Assembly (NCBI RefSeq): GCF_014297285.1
Contig: NZ_JACOQI010000001.1
Location: 186,001-250,000 of the forward strand
Reading direction: 5' to 3'
Length of the DNA stretch: 64,000 bases
From: Dysosmobacter segnis
Lineage (GTDB): Bacteria; Bacillota; Clostridia; Oscillospirales; Oscillospiraceae
Position 1 is the stretch's first letter; the number at the start of each line of letters is the position of its first letter. The translations under genes and the position numbers were made by a program. The notes under the pieces are model-generated. The model had not been told where the DNA came from. It did no database searches and saw only the letters and a program-made list of their open reading frames with translations. Below, piece after piece: positions 51,354-59,998 of this stretch.

Positions 51354-52223
51354 ATGGCAAATCTGGAACAGATCGTGAGCCGTAAGGCCGAAAACGATAC
51401 GAAGTGGAAAGAAGCCCAGCAGGCCGAGAGGGAAAATACTACGGCGATGCAGGACGCCGGAATCACGGAGATCACCAGCAATCCCGAAGCATACGCCCGC
51501 TATCTGGAGATGCAGGGGGACAACCCCTCTTACAGCGCCGGCAATATCGCGCTGGTGATGTTTGGGAACCCGGAGGCCACCGTGTTCGGAACCCGTGACC
51601 GCTGGAAAACGCTGAACCGTTCCGTTATGGACAGCGAGAAGAACAACGGCGTGAAAATTTTTGCCCGCTCTCCTATGGGGCGCGGTTATACGCTGGCGGA
51701 TGCCTATGACATCAAGCAGACGCAGGGCCGGGATATTTCCCGGATCACCTTGCAGAATGACAGTAAGGAAATGGAGGCGGCGTTGACCACCGTTCTGAAT
51801 TATGCCGTTGTGCCGGTGGTCATTGACAAGGAGCTTCCCGCGCCCGCCTTTTATGATTCGGCCAATCTGGAACTGGCCATCAACCCGGACTACCCCGACA
51901 ACGAAGCCTTTGCGGCGATCACCGCCGAGGTAGCCCACAGCCGTTTCCATGCCAAGGGCGCCAATGCCAGCTATGACCGCGGCGAGTGTGAGTTGGACGC
52001 ACAGAGCATTTCCTATATCCTCTGCCGCAGATACGGGATTGAACGGCCTATGCCGGATATGTCGAACCTCGCTGCTCTCTATGAGGGCTGGGAACCGCAG
52101 GAGTGCCGACAGGCTCTCGATAATATTCAGGATACCAGTAAGCAGTTTGGGCGCTCCATTGAGAAAAATCTGGAGATGGGCAAACAGCGCAGCCGCGCCC
52201 CGGTACATCGTCCTACCCGGTAA
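51354..52223 (+). CDS. ArdC-type protein with degenerate peptidase motif
   Basis: The 289-residue protein has an ArdC-like N-terminus (about residues 30-120, with YSAGNIALVMFGNPEATVFGTRDRWKTLNR). The HExxH zinc motif expected in the C-terminal part reads AEVAHSRFH, where Ala replaces the first His. The peptidase is therefore probably inactive, while single-stranded DNA binding may be kept. A second ArdC-type gene with the intact motif lies 6.5 kb upstream. It ends the relaxase operon. A GGAGG site precedes the start. Confidence 0.75.
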   Translation: MANLEQIVSRKAENDTKWKEAQQAERENTTAMQDAGITEITSNPEAYARYLEMQGDNPSYSAGNIALVMFGNPEATVFGTRDRWKTLNRSVMDSEKNNGVKIFARSPMGRGYTLADAYDIKQTQGRDISRITLQNDSKEMEAALTTVLNYAVVPVVIDKELPAPAFYDSANLELAINPDYPDNEAFAAITAEVAHSRFHAKGANASYDRGECELDAQSISYILCRRYGIERPMPDMSNLAALYEGWEPQECRQALDNIQDTSKQFGRSIEKNLEMGKQRSRAPVHRPTR

Positions 52224-52237
52224 AGTCCCGACAACAG

Positions 52238-52396
52238 GGGGTGTCTCCCCTTTGGGGAGTATGAGCCACCGCCCACCCCTGTCAAGGCCGCACGATTGCT
52301 GGCGCAATCATGCGCGGAGTCAGCCAGTGCGCGCACTGGCTGAGCCTTGACCGGGCTGTTCGCTGGCTCATTAGGTAATCAAGGGGAGGACACCCC
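52238..52396. other. Nested-stem structured region (candidate sso, oriT or ncRNA)
   Basis: Three stems nest inside each other: GGGGTGTCTCCCCTT with its partner 52381-52396 (one bulge), ATGAGCCA with TGGCTCAT, and GTCAAGGC with GCCTTGAC. Inside lie two hairpins, GATTGC-TGGC-GCAATC and a perfect 10 bp stem around CAGCCAGTGC. No gene is present. The region follows the relaxase operon and precedes a terminator. Single-strand replication origins, transfer origins and large structured RNAs all could look like this; the choice is open. Confidence 0.6.
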
Positions 52397-52420
52397 AAAA
52401 GCCGCTGTCAGCGGCTTTTG
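52397..52420 (+). terminator. Terminator behind the nested-stem region
   Basis: AAAAGCCGCTG pairs with CAGCGGCTTTT. It sits directly after the structured region. Confidence 0.6.
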
Positions 52421-52472
52421 CCATATTGGGAGCGCGGCGCGTCCAACGCAGTGCCAGCGAGCCCGTCAGCCC

Positions 52473-52505
52473 GCCCCGCCGTGAGCCATCGGCGGGGCGT
52501 TTTTC
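52473..52505 (+). terminator. Intrinsic terminator before the surface-protein operon
   Basis: GCCCCGCCG pairs with CGGCGGGGC and is followed by GTTTTTC. Confidence 0.8.
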
Positions 52506-52508
52506 AAA

Positions 52509-52533
52509 AATGCGGCTCAATTTGAGACGCATT
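52509..52533 (+). promoter_or_regulatory. ICE palindrome copy 3, before the surface-protein operon
   Basis: The core GCGGCTCAATTTGAGAC is followed by GCATTTCTAC; it lies directly after a terminator and about 30 bases before the start codon. Confidence 0.7.
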
Positions 52534-52563
52534 TCTACATTATATCAATATGGAGGAACCACT

Positions 52564-53424
52564 ATGAAACGCACAGTATCGTTGTGCATCACCGCGTTGC
52601 TCTCCTGCCTGTTGACCTGCCCAGCCTTAGCAGCGGATACGCTGCTCCTGACTCCGACGCTCTATCCCACAGAGGTCAACGAGTACGCCAGCGGAGAGGA
52701 AATGCGGTTGGAGCGCACCTATTGCCTGTCTCCCACAGATGATCCGGCCAGCATCCCCGTCGGCGATTTTGACCGGGAGGGCTGGCACTACACGCTGTTG
52801 GATGTGACCCGGCAGGAGAACTCCAAGAGCGATGAGAAGGACTATGCCGAAACCTACACGCTGAACATGGACACAAAGGACATGGAGAAGATCATGCCCC
52901 AGCTGGCTGCGGAGCGCACCGTTACCACGGAGGACGGTTACACCGGGACTTTGGTGCTGGACACCTCCAGCATCAAGGTAGAAGCTGCGGGCTATAACAC
53001 TTCCACCAAGACTGTAACGGCAACCCGAACCTACCCAAACCTGTCTGATGCGGATATATCCTTTGTCCCCAAGAGCATTACGGACAATGGCCGCACGATG
53101 GAATTGGCAGATGTGCAGTGGCAGGAGTCGGACGGTTTTTATCATGCCTCGGCTACCTACACAGGAAAGGTATCCAGCAAATATGCTACCGGCTATATTG
53201 TCACGGCGGATTATTCCGGTGAGGTAGTCCGTACCACGATGGACGATACCATTTACACCGCAATTTTCAGTGGGACGCCTATCCAGCCGGAACGCAGTGC
53301 TTTCGACTGGCGCTATCTGCTGATTCTGCCCGCTGGTGCCGGTGTGGCTGGCCTCGTTGTGCTGGGCCGTAATTGGCTGAAAAAGCGAAAGAACGAAAAG
53401 AAATGGGAGGAGTACACGAAATGA
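52564..53424 (+). CDS. Secreted, membrane-anchored ICE surface protein
   Basis: The 286-residue protein has a signal peptide (residues 1-23, ending PALA-A), a beta-rich extracellular domain and one C-terminal membrane segment (WRYLLILPAGAGVAGLVVLG) followed by a basic tail (KKRKNEKK). No known domain was recognised. It overlaps the sortase gene as ATGA, so both are translated together. It may help assemble or display the surface structures of the element. Confidence 0.7.
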   Translation: MKRTVSLCITALLSCLLTCPALAADTLLLTPTLYPTEVNEYASGEEMRLERTYCLSPTDDPASIPVGDFDREGWHYTLLDVTRQENSKSDEKDYAETYTLNMDTKDMEKIMPQLAAERTVTTEDGYTGTLVLDTSSIKVEAAGYNTSTKTVTATRTYPNLSDADISFVPKSITDNGRTMELADVQWQESDGFYHASATYTGKVSSKYATGYIVTADYSGEVVRTTMDDTIYTAIFSGTPIQPERSAFDWRYLLILPAGAGVAGLVVLGRNWLKKRKNEKKWEEYTK

Positions 53425-54185
53425 AATGGAAAACCTTGTGCCTGACGGCGGCATTGACCGCCGTGCTGGCTGCGGTGCCCGCCTATGCGCTGGATTACAC
53501 GGTGGACGCCCCGGAGGACTATCTCTTTGGCAGGCCGACCAGTGTGGAAACGGTCACAGAGTACGGCGCGGACAATGTTGACCGCAGCAAGAACACGGCA
53601 CTGATCCCGCCCGCCTTTGGCAGTCCCACCAGTTACCTGCCCGATACGGGTGAGCCCCTGACGCCTAACCTGACCCCCGGCGCCCACAGCGGCGGGCTGG
53701 TCAGTTCCGTCGGATCTGTTGGCGGTGTGCCCTATCCCACAGTGGATAGCGGCGGCAGCTGGAACAGCACGGCGTACACTCCGGTTTCCTCTGACCTTTA
53801 TTACAGCAACGGCAGTTTGGGAACGCTGAAAATCCCGGCCATCGGTCTAACCGTCAAGGTCTATGAGGGGACGGATAGCAACGCACTGAAAAAAGGAACG
53901 GGTCATTTCAGCGACTCCAGCATTTGGAATGGGAATGTGTGTATCGCTGGGCACAACCGCGGCGTCAACAATCACTTTGGACAGATCCACACGCTGACCG
54001 TAGGCGATACCATCACCTACACGACGAAGCTGGGGACACGAAGCTACACCGTTACCAGTGTGTCTAAGGTGCTGGAGACGGACACCAGCGGCACAACGGC
54101 CAGTAGTGACAACCGCCTGACCCTTTATACCTGCGTCAGAGATCAGTCGGTATATCGCTGGATGGTCTGCGCTGTGGAGCGCTAA
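53421..54185 (+). CDS. Sortase-family transpeptidase
   Basis: The protein has a signal peptide (about 23 residues) and an extended Ser/Pro/Gly-rich stretch, followed by the sortase fold from about residue 130. The catalytic His (CIAGHNRG), Cys (RLTLYTC) and Arg (VYRWMVCAV) are all present. Sortases join LPxTG-type proteins to the wall or to each other; the SpaA-repeat protein encoded downstream ends with LPRTG and is the natural substrate candidate. With 254 residues it resembles class D or E types. There is no C-terminal membrane anchor. Confidence 0.85.
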   Translation: MKWKTLCLTAALTAVLAAVPAYALDYTVDAPEDYLFGRPTSVETVTEYGADNVDRSKNTALIPPAFGSPTSYLPDTGEPLTPNLTPGAHSGGLVSSVGSVGGVPYPTVDSGGSWNSTAYTPVSSDLYYSNGSLGTLKIPAIGLTVKVYEGTDSNALKKGTGHFSDSSIWNGNVCIAGHNRGVNNHFGQIHTLTVGDTITYTTKLGTRSYTVTSVSKVLETDTSGTTASSDNRLTLYTCVRDQSVYRWMVCAVER

Positions 54186-54206
54186 AAACTGAATAGCGGC
54201 AGTCAA

Positions 54207-54231
54207 AATGCGGCTCAATTTGAGACACAAT
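54207..54231 (+). promoter_or_regulatory. ICE palindrome copy 4, before the CAP-domain gene
   Basis: The core GCGGCTCAATTTGAGAC is followed by ACAATTCGAC. It stands about 110 bases before the CAP gene start. Copies 4 and 5 are inverted relative to each other and enclose the CAP and SpaA genes. Confidence 0.7.
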
Positions 54232-54341
54232 TCGACGATGTATTTCGTGGCCGTTGGATGATTTTTTGCGAGTTGTGTGAGATTATGACATAATAACGGT
54301 AGGCAGAAATGCCAATCATTCTTATGTCTGGAGGAAATGCC

Positions 54342-55130
54342 ATGAAAAAACCATACACATCCTTTGTTGCCGGATTGCTGGTTGGCGTTGCCCTGTTCGG
54401 CGGGGCCACAGCCCATGCTGCGGGCATTATGGCAGAGCGCAGCACCCACCGCGTATTTGTCGATGGACGGGAAGTACAGATGGAAGCCTATGTCATCAAC
54501 GGCAACAACTATGTGAAGCTGCGGGACATTGGCGAACAGGTCGGCTTCAATGTTTATTGGGACAGCGACAACGGCTGTGTGCAGGTGGAAAGTGGAAGGC
54601 CCTACACTGGGGAAGCGCCTGCAAAGGCAGAACCGGACAAGCCGGTACCGCAGCCAGAATCCACAGCCCCTGCCGATGTGGATGCCATGAAACAGGACAT
54701 CGTGGAACGCACCAACGCGCTTCGTAAGGAAAACGGCATCACCGCCCTGACCACCAGCGACAAGCTCATGCAGGCGGCGCAGGTGCGAGCCGATGAAATG
54801 GCCGCCAACACGGTCTATTCCCACACCAGACCGGATGGTCGGAACTTCAATACGGTCACGGACTGCCCGTACATGGCGGAAAACATCCATCGGATCGCCA
54901 CACGTTACCTTTCCCAACATGATGTGAGCCTCGCGGAAGCGGCAGTCGATGGCTGGGCCAATTCCGAGACACATCTGCGGAATATACGCAATGAACGCCT
55001 AAACGCTATCGGTGTGGGCATTGCCAAGGGCGTCAATGCTGCCGGAGAGGAAAGCTGGTACTGCGTTCAGCTCTTTCTCTATGATGGCTGTGTGATCTCA
55101 CAGGTAGATACACCTATTACGCCCAAGTAA
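54342..55130 (+). CDS. Secreted CAP/SCP-domain protein with stalk-type N-domain
   Basis: The 262-residue secreted protein has a signal peptide (ending AHAA), a copper amine oxidase-like N-domain (RVFVDGREVQMEAYVINGNNYVKLRDIGEQVGF), a Pro-rich linker, and a C-terminal CAP domain with YSHTRPDGRNF, AENIHR and NSETHLRNIRN, which hold the conserved His and Glu positions. CAP proteins are extracellular, with roles in sporulation or host contact. The start has GGAGGAA upstream. It forms a separate unit closed by a terminator. Confidence 0.8.
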   Translation: MKKPYTSFVAGLLVGVALFGGATAHAAGIMAERSTHRVFVDGREVQMEAYVINGNNYVKLRDIGEQVGFNVYWDSDNGCVQVESGRPYTGEAPAKAEPDKPVPQPESTAPADVDAMKQDIVERTNALRKENGITALTTSDKLMQAAQVRADEMAANTVYSHTRPDGRNFNTVTDCPYMAENIHRIATRYLSQHDVSLAEAAVDGWANSETHLRNIRNERLNAIGVGIAKGVNAAGEESWYCVQLFLYDGCVISQVDTPITPK

Positions 55131-55148
55131 ATATCCCTTTTCTGAAAG

Positions 55149-55178
55149 AGCAGGTCGTGTTATACGGCCTGCTTTTCT
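55149..55178 (+). terminator. Terminator of the CAP-domain gene
   Basis: AGCAGGTCGT pairs with ACGGCCTGCT (one G-T pair) and is followed by TTTCTAT. It lies only about 30 bases before the next gene's start. Confidence 0.7.
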
Positions 55179-55207
55179 ATTATGAAAATGTGAAAGGAAA
55201 TCAGTGT

Positions 55208-58200
55208 ATGAAAACATGGAAAACACGGATCATGTCAGCGATGTTGGCTCTTTTGACCTTGCTGACCCTGTTGCCCACCTCCGCTTTGGCAGCTTCCGGC
55301 AGCGGAACGGGCATCAAAGCAACCACAGACCCCAACCTCTGGTCTACCCGGCTGACCTCCACCGGCCAGCAATATTCCTACCGCCCGCCTATGGCTGCTG
55401 GAAAACAGCTCTATTGCATGGATCTCGGCTATTCCTATCGGTACGGGACAGCCAGTTTTTTGAACAGCTACACCTACCAAAGTGCCACCGGCGCGGACGC
55501 AGATGCCCTGTGGGAAAAAGCTGTTGCCAAGACCGGACTGGGCGAGATGGACGCCGCTGTCAAGGAGAATGTAAAGTGGATGATGTCCTATATCGCTGAT
55601 TATACCGGCGACATCCCCGGCAGCTTGTTTATGGCCTTGCAGACCTACATCTGGGATCATCAAAGCGATAAATCCGCAGGCGGCGATACCTCCGGCGACA
55701 TTGATGCCGGTGGCTTTGCCAACGCCGATACCTATGAAACCTATGTTGGCTATTACAACTGGATGCTGGCGCAGAAAGCTAAGGAGGATGCGGAACTTCA
55801 GAAACAGATCGAGGAATATACCGCGCAGGGCAAGCAGGCATCCATCGTGGAGGACATGTCTGGCAAGTGGGCCGTTCTTGCCACTTCCGGAACCGCTGGC
55901 CGCCAGAGCTTCTTTGCCTATCACGCAGCCCGTAAGGTTGTGACGGATGATAAGCCGGAAGGCGGTGACAATCCGCCTCCTCCCGTTGCCGGTGATGGCG
56001 ACATCACGTTCAAGAAGGTGATTGCCGGGACTACCCATGGTTTGGATGGCGCTGTGTTCAACATCTACCGCGACGGTCAGATCGTCGGCAGCGATGTAAC
56101 TCGTAATGGCGGCATCATTGAGGTAAAGGATGTCACCAAGGGTCTGTGGACATTCGTGGAGGTGGAAGCTCTGGAGGGTTATGCTCTGGACCCCACCCCC
56201 CACAGCGTCTATGTCGATACCACCGATGGCGACAAGCAGTACACTGTTTCCGCCAGCAACAGTCCTCTGCCCAGCCTGAAAATCACCAAGGCAGATGCCC
56301 AGACCTTCGCCAAGGTCAAAGCGACCTTTCTGGTGGAGTCTCTGACCGGCAGCTACTCCACCACCGTCACCGTGGACGGCGAAAAGACACTGCCCGATCT
56401 CCAGCCCGGTGTGTACCGCGTTACCGAGCAATCCGTGGAGGAGCCGTATATCAAGACCGGAACTCATCAGGACATCGCCCTGCTGGCCGGTGCCGGTACT
56501 GTGGAGGCCGCCTTCACCAACTATGTAAAACCCGGTTTGGAGATCCTGAAGAAAAACATTGCCACCGGGGAACCTATTGCCCATGTGACCTACAAAATTG
56601 AGCAGATCGACGGCAGCTACTCCACCACCGCGACCACGGACGGCGCGGGACGTATTTTCTTGGCGAATATCCCTGTGGGCAGCTACAAGGTCACGGAGGT
56701 CAATGTTCCCTCCGATGTGATCCTCTGCGACATTCCACAGACGATTGCCCTCGGCCCCGGCGAGACCCGCACGGTGACATTCTTCAACGCCATGAAGCCT
56801 TCTTTGAAAATCATCAAGCGGTGCGAAGTTACCAAAGCCCCCATCCCCAACACCAAGTTCCACATCTGGTGGGCATCGGACAACACAAGCACCGGCGCCA
56901 TGAATGACCTCGGCAGCTTTTACACGGATGACCATGGCGAGATCATCTTCACGGGCGATGCCCTCAAGAGCGGCTGGTATAAAGTGACAGAGGAGGCCCC
57001 GGCATCCGGATTCGCCCCCGCTGACGAACCGACCCAGGAATTCTATCTGGCTGGCAACGAAAACGCGGTCAAAATCTGGGAGAATCGCCCCCTCAGCGCG
57101 CTGGTGGTATTCAAATATGATGAAAAAACCGGCGCGGCCTTACAGGGCGCGGAGTTCCAGATCCGTTACCTCGGCGGCACCTCCGGAACCGGCGGCACCG
57201 TCATTGGCACCTACACCACTTCGGAAAATGGCTCCATCATCCTCACCCGCCTGAAAGCGGGCACCTATATCGTGGAGGAAACCAAAGCCAGTCCGTTTTA
57301 TTCCATCGACACGCCGCCCCAAACCGTGCTGCTGAGTGGTAAGGATCAGGATGTGGTGACGCTCCGGTTCAGCAACCAGCCTTACGGCTCCGTCCTCATC
57401 AAGAAGCTGGCGGATGATGCCAACAAAACACCGCTGGCGGGCGCGGCCTTCCTCGTCACCGACGATAAGGGTACGTTCATCGGCACCGCCAACGGTGAGT
57501 TCACCACGGACAAGTCCGGAGCCATCCAGCTCCCTAAGCTGCCTGCCGGTACGACCATCGTGGCAAAGGAAATTCGTCCCCCGGAGGGGTACGCATTGGA
57601 CGGCACACCCCAGACTATTACGGTGCAGGCGGGTGAAAACGCGCCTCTGACTTTCTATGATAAGCCTCTCTGCAACCTGACCATTCTGAAGCGGGACGCG
57701 CTGACAAAGAAACCTCTGGCAAAGGCGGAGTTCATTGTGAAGGACAGTGAGGGCAAGCCCATTGGAACAGACAACGGGCGGTTCGTCACCGGCTCTGACG
57801 GTACTGTGACCATTACTGCCCTGAATCCCAATGCCACCATTATCGTGTCTGAGGATAAAGCGCCCATCGGCTATATCAAGGATGAGACGCCAAAAACCAT
57901 TGTGGTCAGGAGCGGTGTACCCAATAGCCTGACCTTTGACAATGAACCTTCTACCACATTGGTGATCCACAAATATATCGAAGGAACGGAGAACGAGCCG
58001 CTTTCTGGCGTTGCCTTCAAGGTAGTAGATGGCAGCGGCGCTGCCGTTGGCCCCGATGACGGCGTTTATTACACGGACAAGGCGGGTGAGATCGTTTTGA
58101 ACGGTCTGGAACCCGGCACTACCGTAGTTGCCCGTGAGATCAAATCTGTGGATGGATTCGTGCTGGACGGCACACCCCAGGACATTCTCATCAAGGCAGG

Positions 58201-59911
58201 GACGGTGCAAAATCTGACCTTCTGGAACAAGCGTCAGGGCGCGCTTATTATCAACAAGCTGGACGCTGTGACGAAGAAACCGCTGGCGGGAGTTACCTTC
58301 AAGATCACTACGGCTACCGGCGAGTTTGTCCCCGACGAAAACGGAAAAATCAGCTCCAACGGTCTGTATTATACCGATAAAAACGGGCAGATCATTCTCA
58401 AGGGCGTCACCGGTACGCTGGTGGTAACGGAGGAAAAATCTATTGACGGTTACACCATCGACGAAAATACCCGCACCCAAACCGTTGTAGTCAACCCCGA
58501 CGATACGCAGTCCTTGTGTTTTTATAACGCCCCCATCGGCGGCGTGGAGCTAATCAAGGTCAATGCGGCGGACAAAACCCAGCGCATCCCCAACACCACC
58601 TTCGAGATCCGCCGTGTCAGCGATGGCGGACTGGTGGACACCGTCACCACCGGGCCGGATGGCCGCGTGTATGTGCCCTTGGCAAGTGACAGCTATTACG
58701 CCGTGGAGACTGAGGCAGGCAAGGGATACCAGCTTGACAGCACGCCCATTTATTTTACCGTGGAAGAGGGAAAGATGACCACCAAGACGGTGACTAACAA
58801 GGCTATTTCCGGCATCCTGATCCACAAGGTCAATGCCATCACCGGCGAGGGTATCCCCGGCGTGACCTTCCTGCTTTATGACGGCAATCATCGTCCCATC
58901 GGGGAGTATACCAGCGACCAGCGCGGCTATGTCTACATCGACGATCTGACCGAGAGCGGACGCTTTTATCTGCGGGAACTGGAGAATGAGGGATATGTTT
59001 CGGATACTGAACTGAAAACCGTCTATGTCCGTAGCGGCGAGGTGACGGAGCTGACATGGGAGAATACGCCGATCTGTGGACAGATTCAGGTTATCAAAAA
59101 ATCTGCGAACGACAATCCTATCAACGGTCTGCCTGCGGGGACGCTGCTGGAGGGTGCGGTATTTGAAATCACCGATAAGGCAGGAAATGTTGTTGATACC
59201 ATTCGCACCAATAACCGGGGATTGGCCGTCTCCAAGCGGTTGCCCTTGTCGCGGTATTTTGTGCGCGAGGTCAAGGCACCGGAACATTACGGTATCAGCG
59301 AAAAGGAACTGACAGTCTACCTTGAACATGAGGGTCAGATCGTCCGCATTGAGACAGAGAATAAGAGCCTTGCTACTGGCATTTCCATTACCAAGACCGG
59401 CCCCAAGGAGATCATGGCCAATCAGCCGGTTCGGTATGCGTTCTCGAATATCGCCAACACCTCCAATGTCAGCCTGAGCAATTTTTACTGGAGAGATACC
59501 ATCCCGGCACAGGTGCGTTTGGAAAAGGTTGTAACAGGCACTTATAACTTCCCCGGCACTTACAAAATCGTCTACCGTGTCAATGGGGGCGATTACCGCA
59601 CACTGGCCGACAACCTCTCCACCAGCAAGAATTACACGCTGGCAGCGTCCTCGGTGGCGTTGGGTTTGGCCTCCAACGAGCGCGTGACGGAGATCATGTT
59701 CGTATTCGGGCAGGCCCCGGCGGGCTTTAGTCAGGTCGAAGCACCCTATCTCCACTGTAAAGCTGTGGCCGGGCTGCCCGCAGGTTCCTTTGTAAATGTA
59801 GCTGACGCAGGCGGCACCTATAACGGAACATGGGTGCAGGCGGTAAGCCGCTGGGTGACATCCGTATATGGAAAGCCCACTGTTCCTAAGCTGCCTCGCA
59901 CGGGATATTGA
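55208..59911 (+). CDS. Giant surface adhesin: thioester domain plus twelve SpaA-type repeats, ending LPRTGY
   Basis: The 1567-residue protein starts with a signal peptide (about 30 residues) and an N-terminal thioester-type domain with LYCMDLG (Cys) and LQTYIWDHQSD (Gln), the pair that forms a covalent host-binding bond. From about residue 265 twelve SpaA/Cna-B units follow, each starting with a Lys-containing strand such as LKITKAD, LEILKKN or LIINKLD, and with an E in the last strand; these form isopeptide-stabilised rods. A distinct beta-rich C-domain begins near residue 1391. The end is KLPRTGY and stop: the sortase motif has no hydrophobic tail. AAAGGA precedes the ATG. Confidence 0.88.
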   Translation: MKTWKTRIMSAMLALLTLLTLLPTSALAASGSGTGIKATTDPNLWSTRLTSTGQQYSYRPPMAAGKQLYCMDLGYSYRYGTASFLNSYTYQSATGADADALWEKAVAKTGLGEMDAAVKENVKWMMSYIADYTGDIPGSLFMALQTYIWDHQSDKSAGGDTSGDIDAGGFANADTYETYVGYYNWMLAQKAKEDAELQKQIEEYTAQGKQASIVEDMSGKWAVLATSGTAGRQSFFAYHAARKVVTDDKPEGGDNPPPPVAGDGDITFKKVIAGTTHGLDGAVFNIYRDGQIVGSDVTRNGGIIEVKDVTKGLWTFVEVEALEGYALDPTPHSVYVDTTDGDKQYTVSASNSPLPSLKITKADAQTFAKVKATFLVESLTGSYSTTVTVDGEKTLPDLQPGVYRVTEQSVEEPYIKTGTHQDIALLAGAGTVEAAFTNYVKPGLEILKKNIATGEPIAHVTYKIEQIDGSYSTTATTDGAGRIFLANIPVGSYKVTEVNVPSDVILCDIPQTIALGPGETRTVTFFNAMKPSLKIIKRCEVTKAPIPNTKFHIWWASDNTSTGAMNDLGSFYTDDHGEIIFTGDALKSGWYKVTEEAPASGFAPADEPTQEFYLAGNENAVKIWENRPLSALVVFKYDEKTGAALQGAEFQIRYLGGTSGTGGTVIGTYTTSENGSIILTRLKAGTYIVEETKASPFYSIDTPPQTVLLSGKDQDVVTLRFSNQPYGSVLIKKLADDANKTPLAGAAFLVTDDKGTFIGTANGEFTTDKSGAIQLPKLPAGTTIVAKEIRPPEGYALDGTPQTITVQAGENAPLTFYDKPLCNLTILKRDALTKKPLAKAEFIVKDSEGKPIGTDNGRFVTGSDGTVTITALNPNATIIVSEDKAPIGYIKDETPKTIVVRSGVPNSLTFDNEPSTTLVIHKYIEGTENEPLSGVAFKVVDGSGAAVGPDDGVYYTDKAGEIVLNGLEPGTTVVAREIKSVDGFVLDGTPQDILIKAGTVQNLTFWNKRQGALIINKLDAVTKKPLAGVTFKITTATGEFVPDENGKISSNGLYYTDKNGQIILKGVTGTLVVTEEKSIDGYTIDENTRTQTVVVNPDDTQSLCFYNAPIGGVELIKVNAADKTQRIPNTTFEIRRVSDGGLVDTVTTGPDGRVYVPLASDSYYAVETEAGKGYQLDSTPIYFTVEEGKMTTKTVTNKAISGILIHKVNAITGEGIPGVTFLLYDGNHRPIGEYTSDQRGYVYIDDLTESGRFYLRELENEGYVSDTELKTVYVRSGEVTELTWENTPICGQIQVIKKSANDNPINGLPAGTLLEGAVFEITDKAGNVVDTIRTNNRGLAVSKRLPLSRYFVREVKAPEHYGISEKELTVYLEHEGQIVRIETENKSLATGISITKTGPKEIMANQPVRYAFSNIANTSNVSLSNFYWRDTIPAQVRLEKVVTGTYNFPGTYKIVYRVNGGDYRTLADNLSTSKNYTLAASSVALGLASNERVTEIMFVFGQAPAGFSQVEAPYLHCKAVAGLPAGSFVNVADAGGTYNGTWVQAVSRWVTSVYGKPTVPKLPRTGY

Positions 59912-59920
59912 TGCTGTCGA

Positions 59921-59945
59921 AATGTGTCTCACATTGAGCCGCATT
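59921..59945 (-). promoter_or_regulatory. ICE palindrome copy 5, inverted, before virD4
   Basis: On the minus strand it reads GCGGCTCAATGTGAGAC followed by ACATTTCGAC, so it is the only copy in the opposite direction. It lies between the adhesin stop and a terminator upstream of virD4. Confidence 0.7.
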
Positions 59946-59952
59946 TTTGAGA

Positions 59953-59981
59953 CCGCTCCTGAAAAGGGGCGGCCTCTTTTT
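59953..59981 (+). terminator. Terminator of the adhesin gene
   Basis: CCGCTCC pairs with GGGGCGG and is followed by CCTCTTTTT. Confidence 0.65.
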
Positions 59982-59998
59982 GCGTAAAGGGGGATTAC

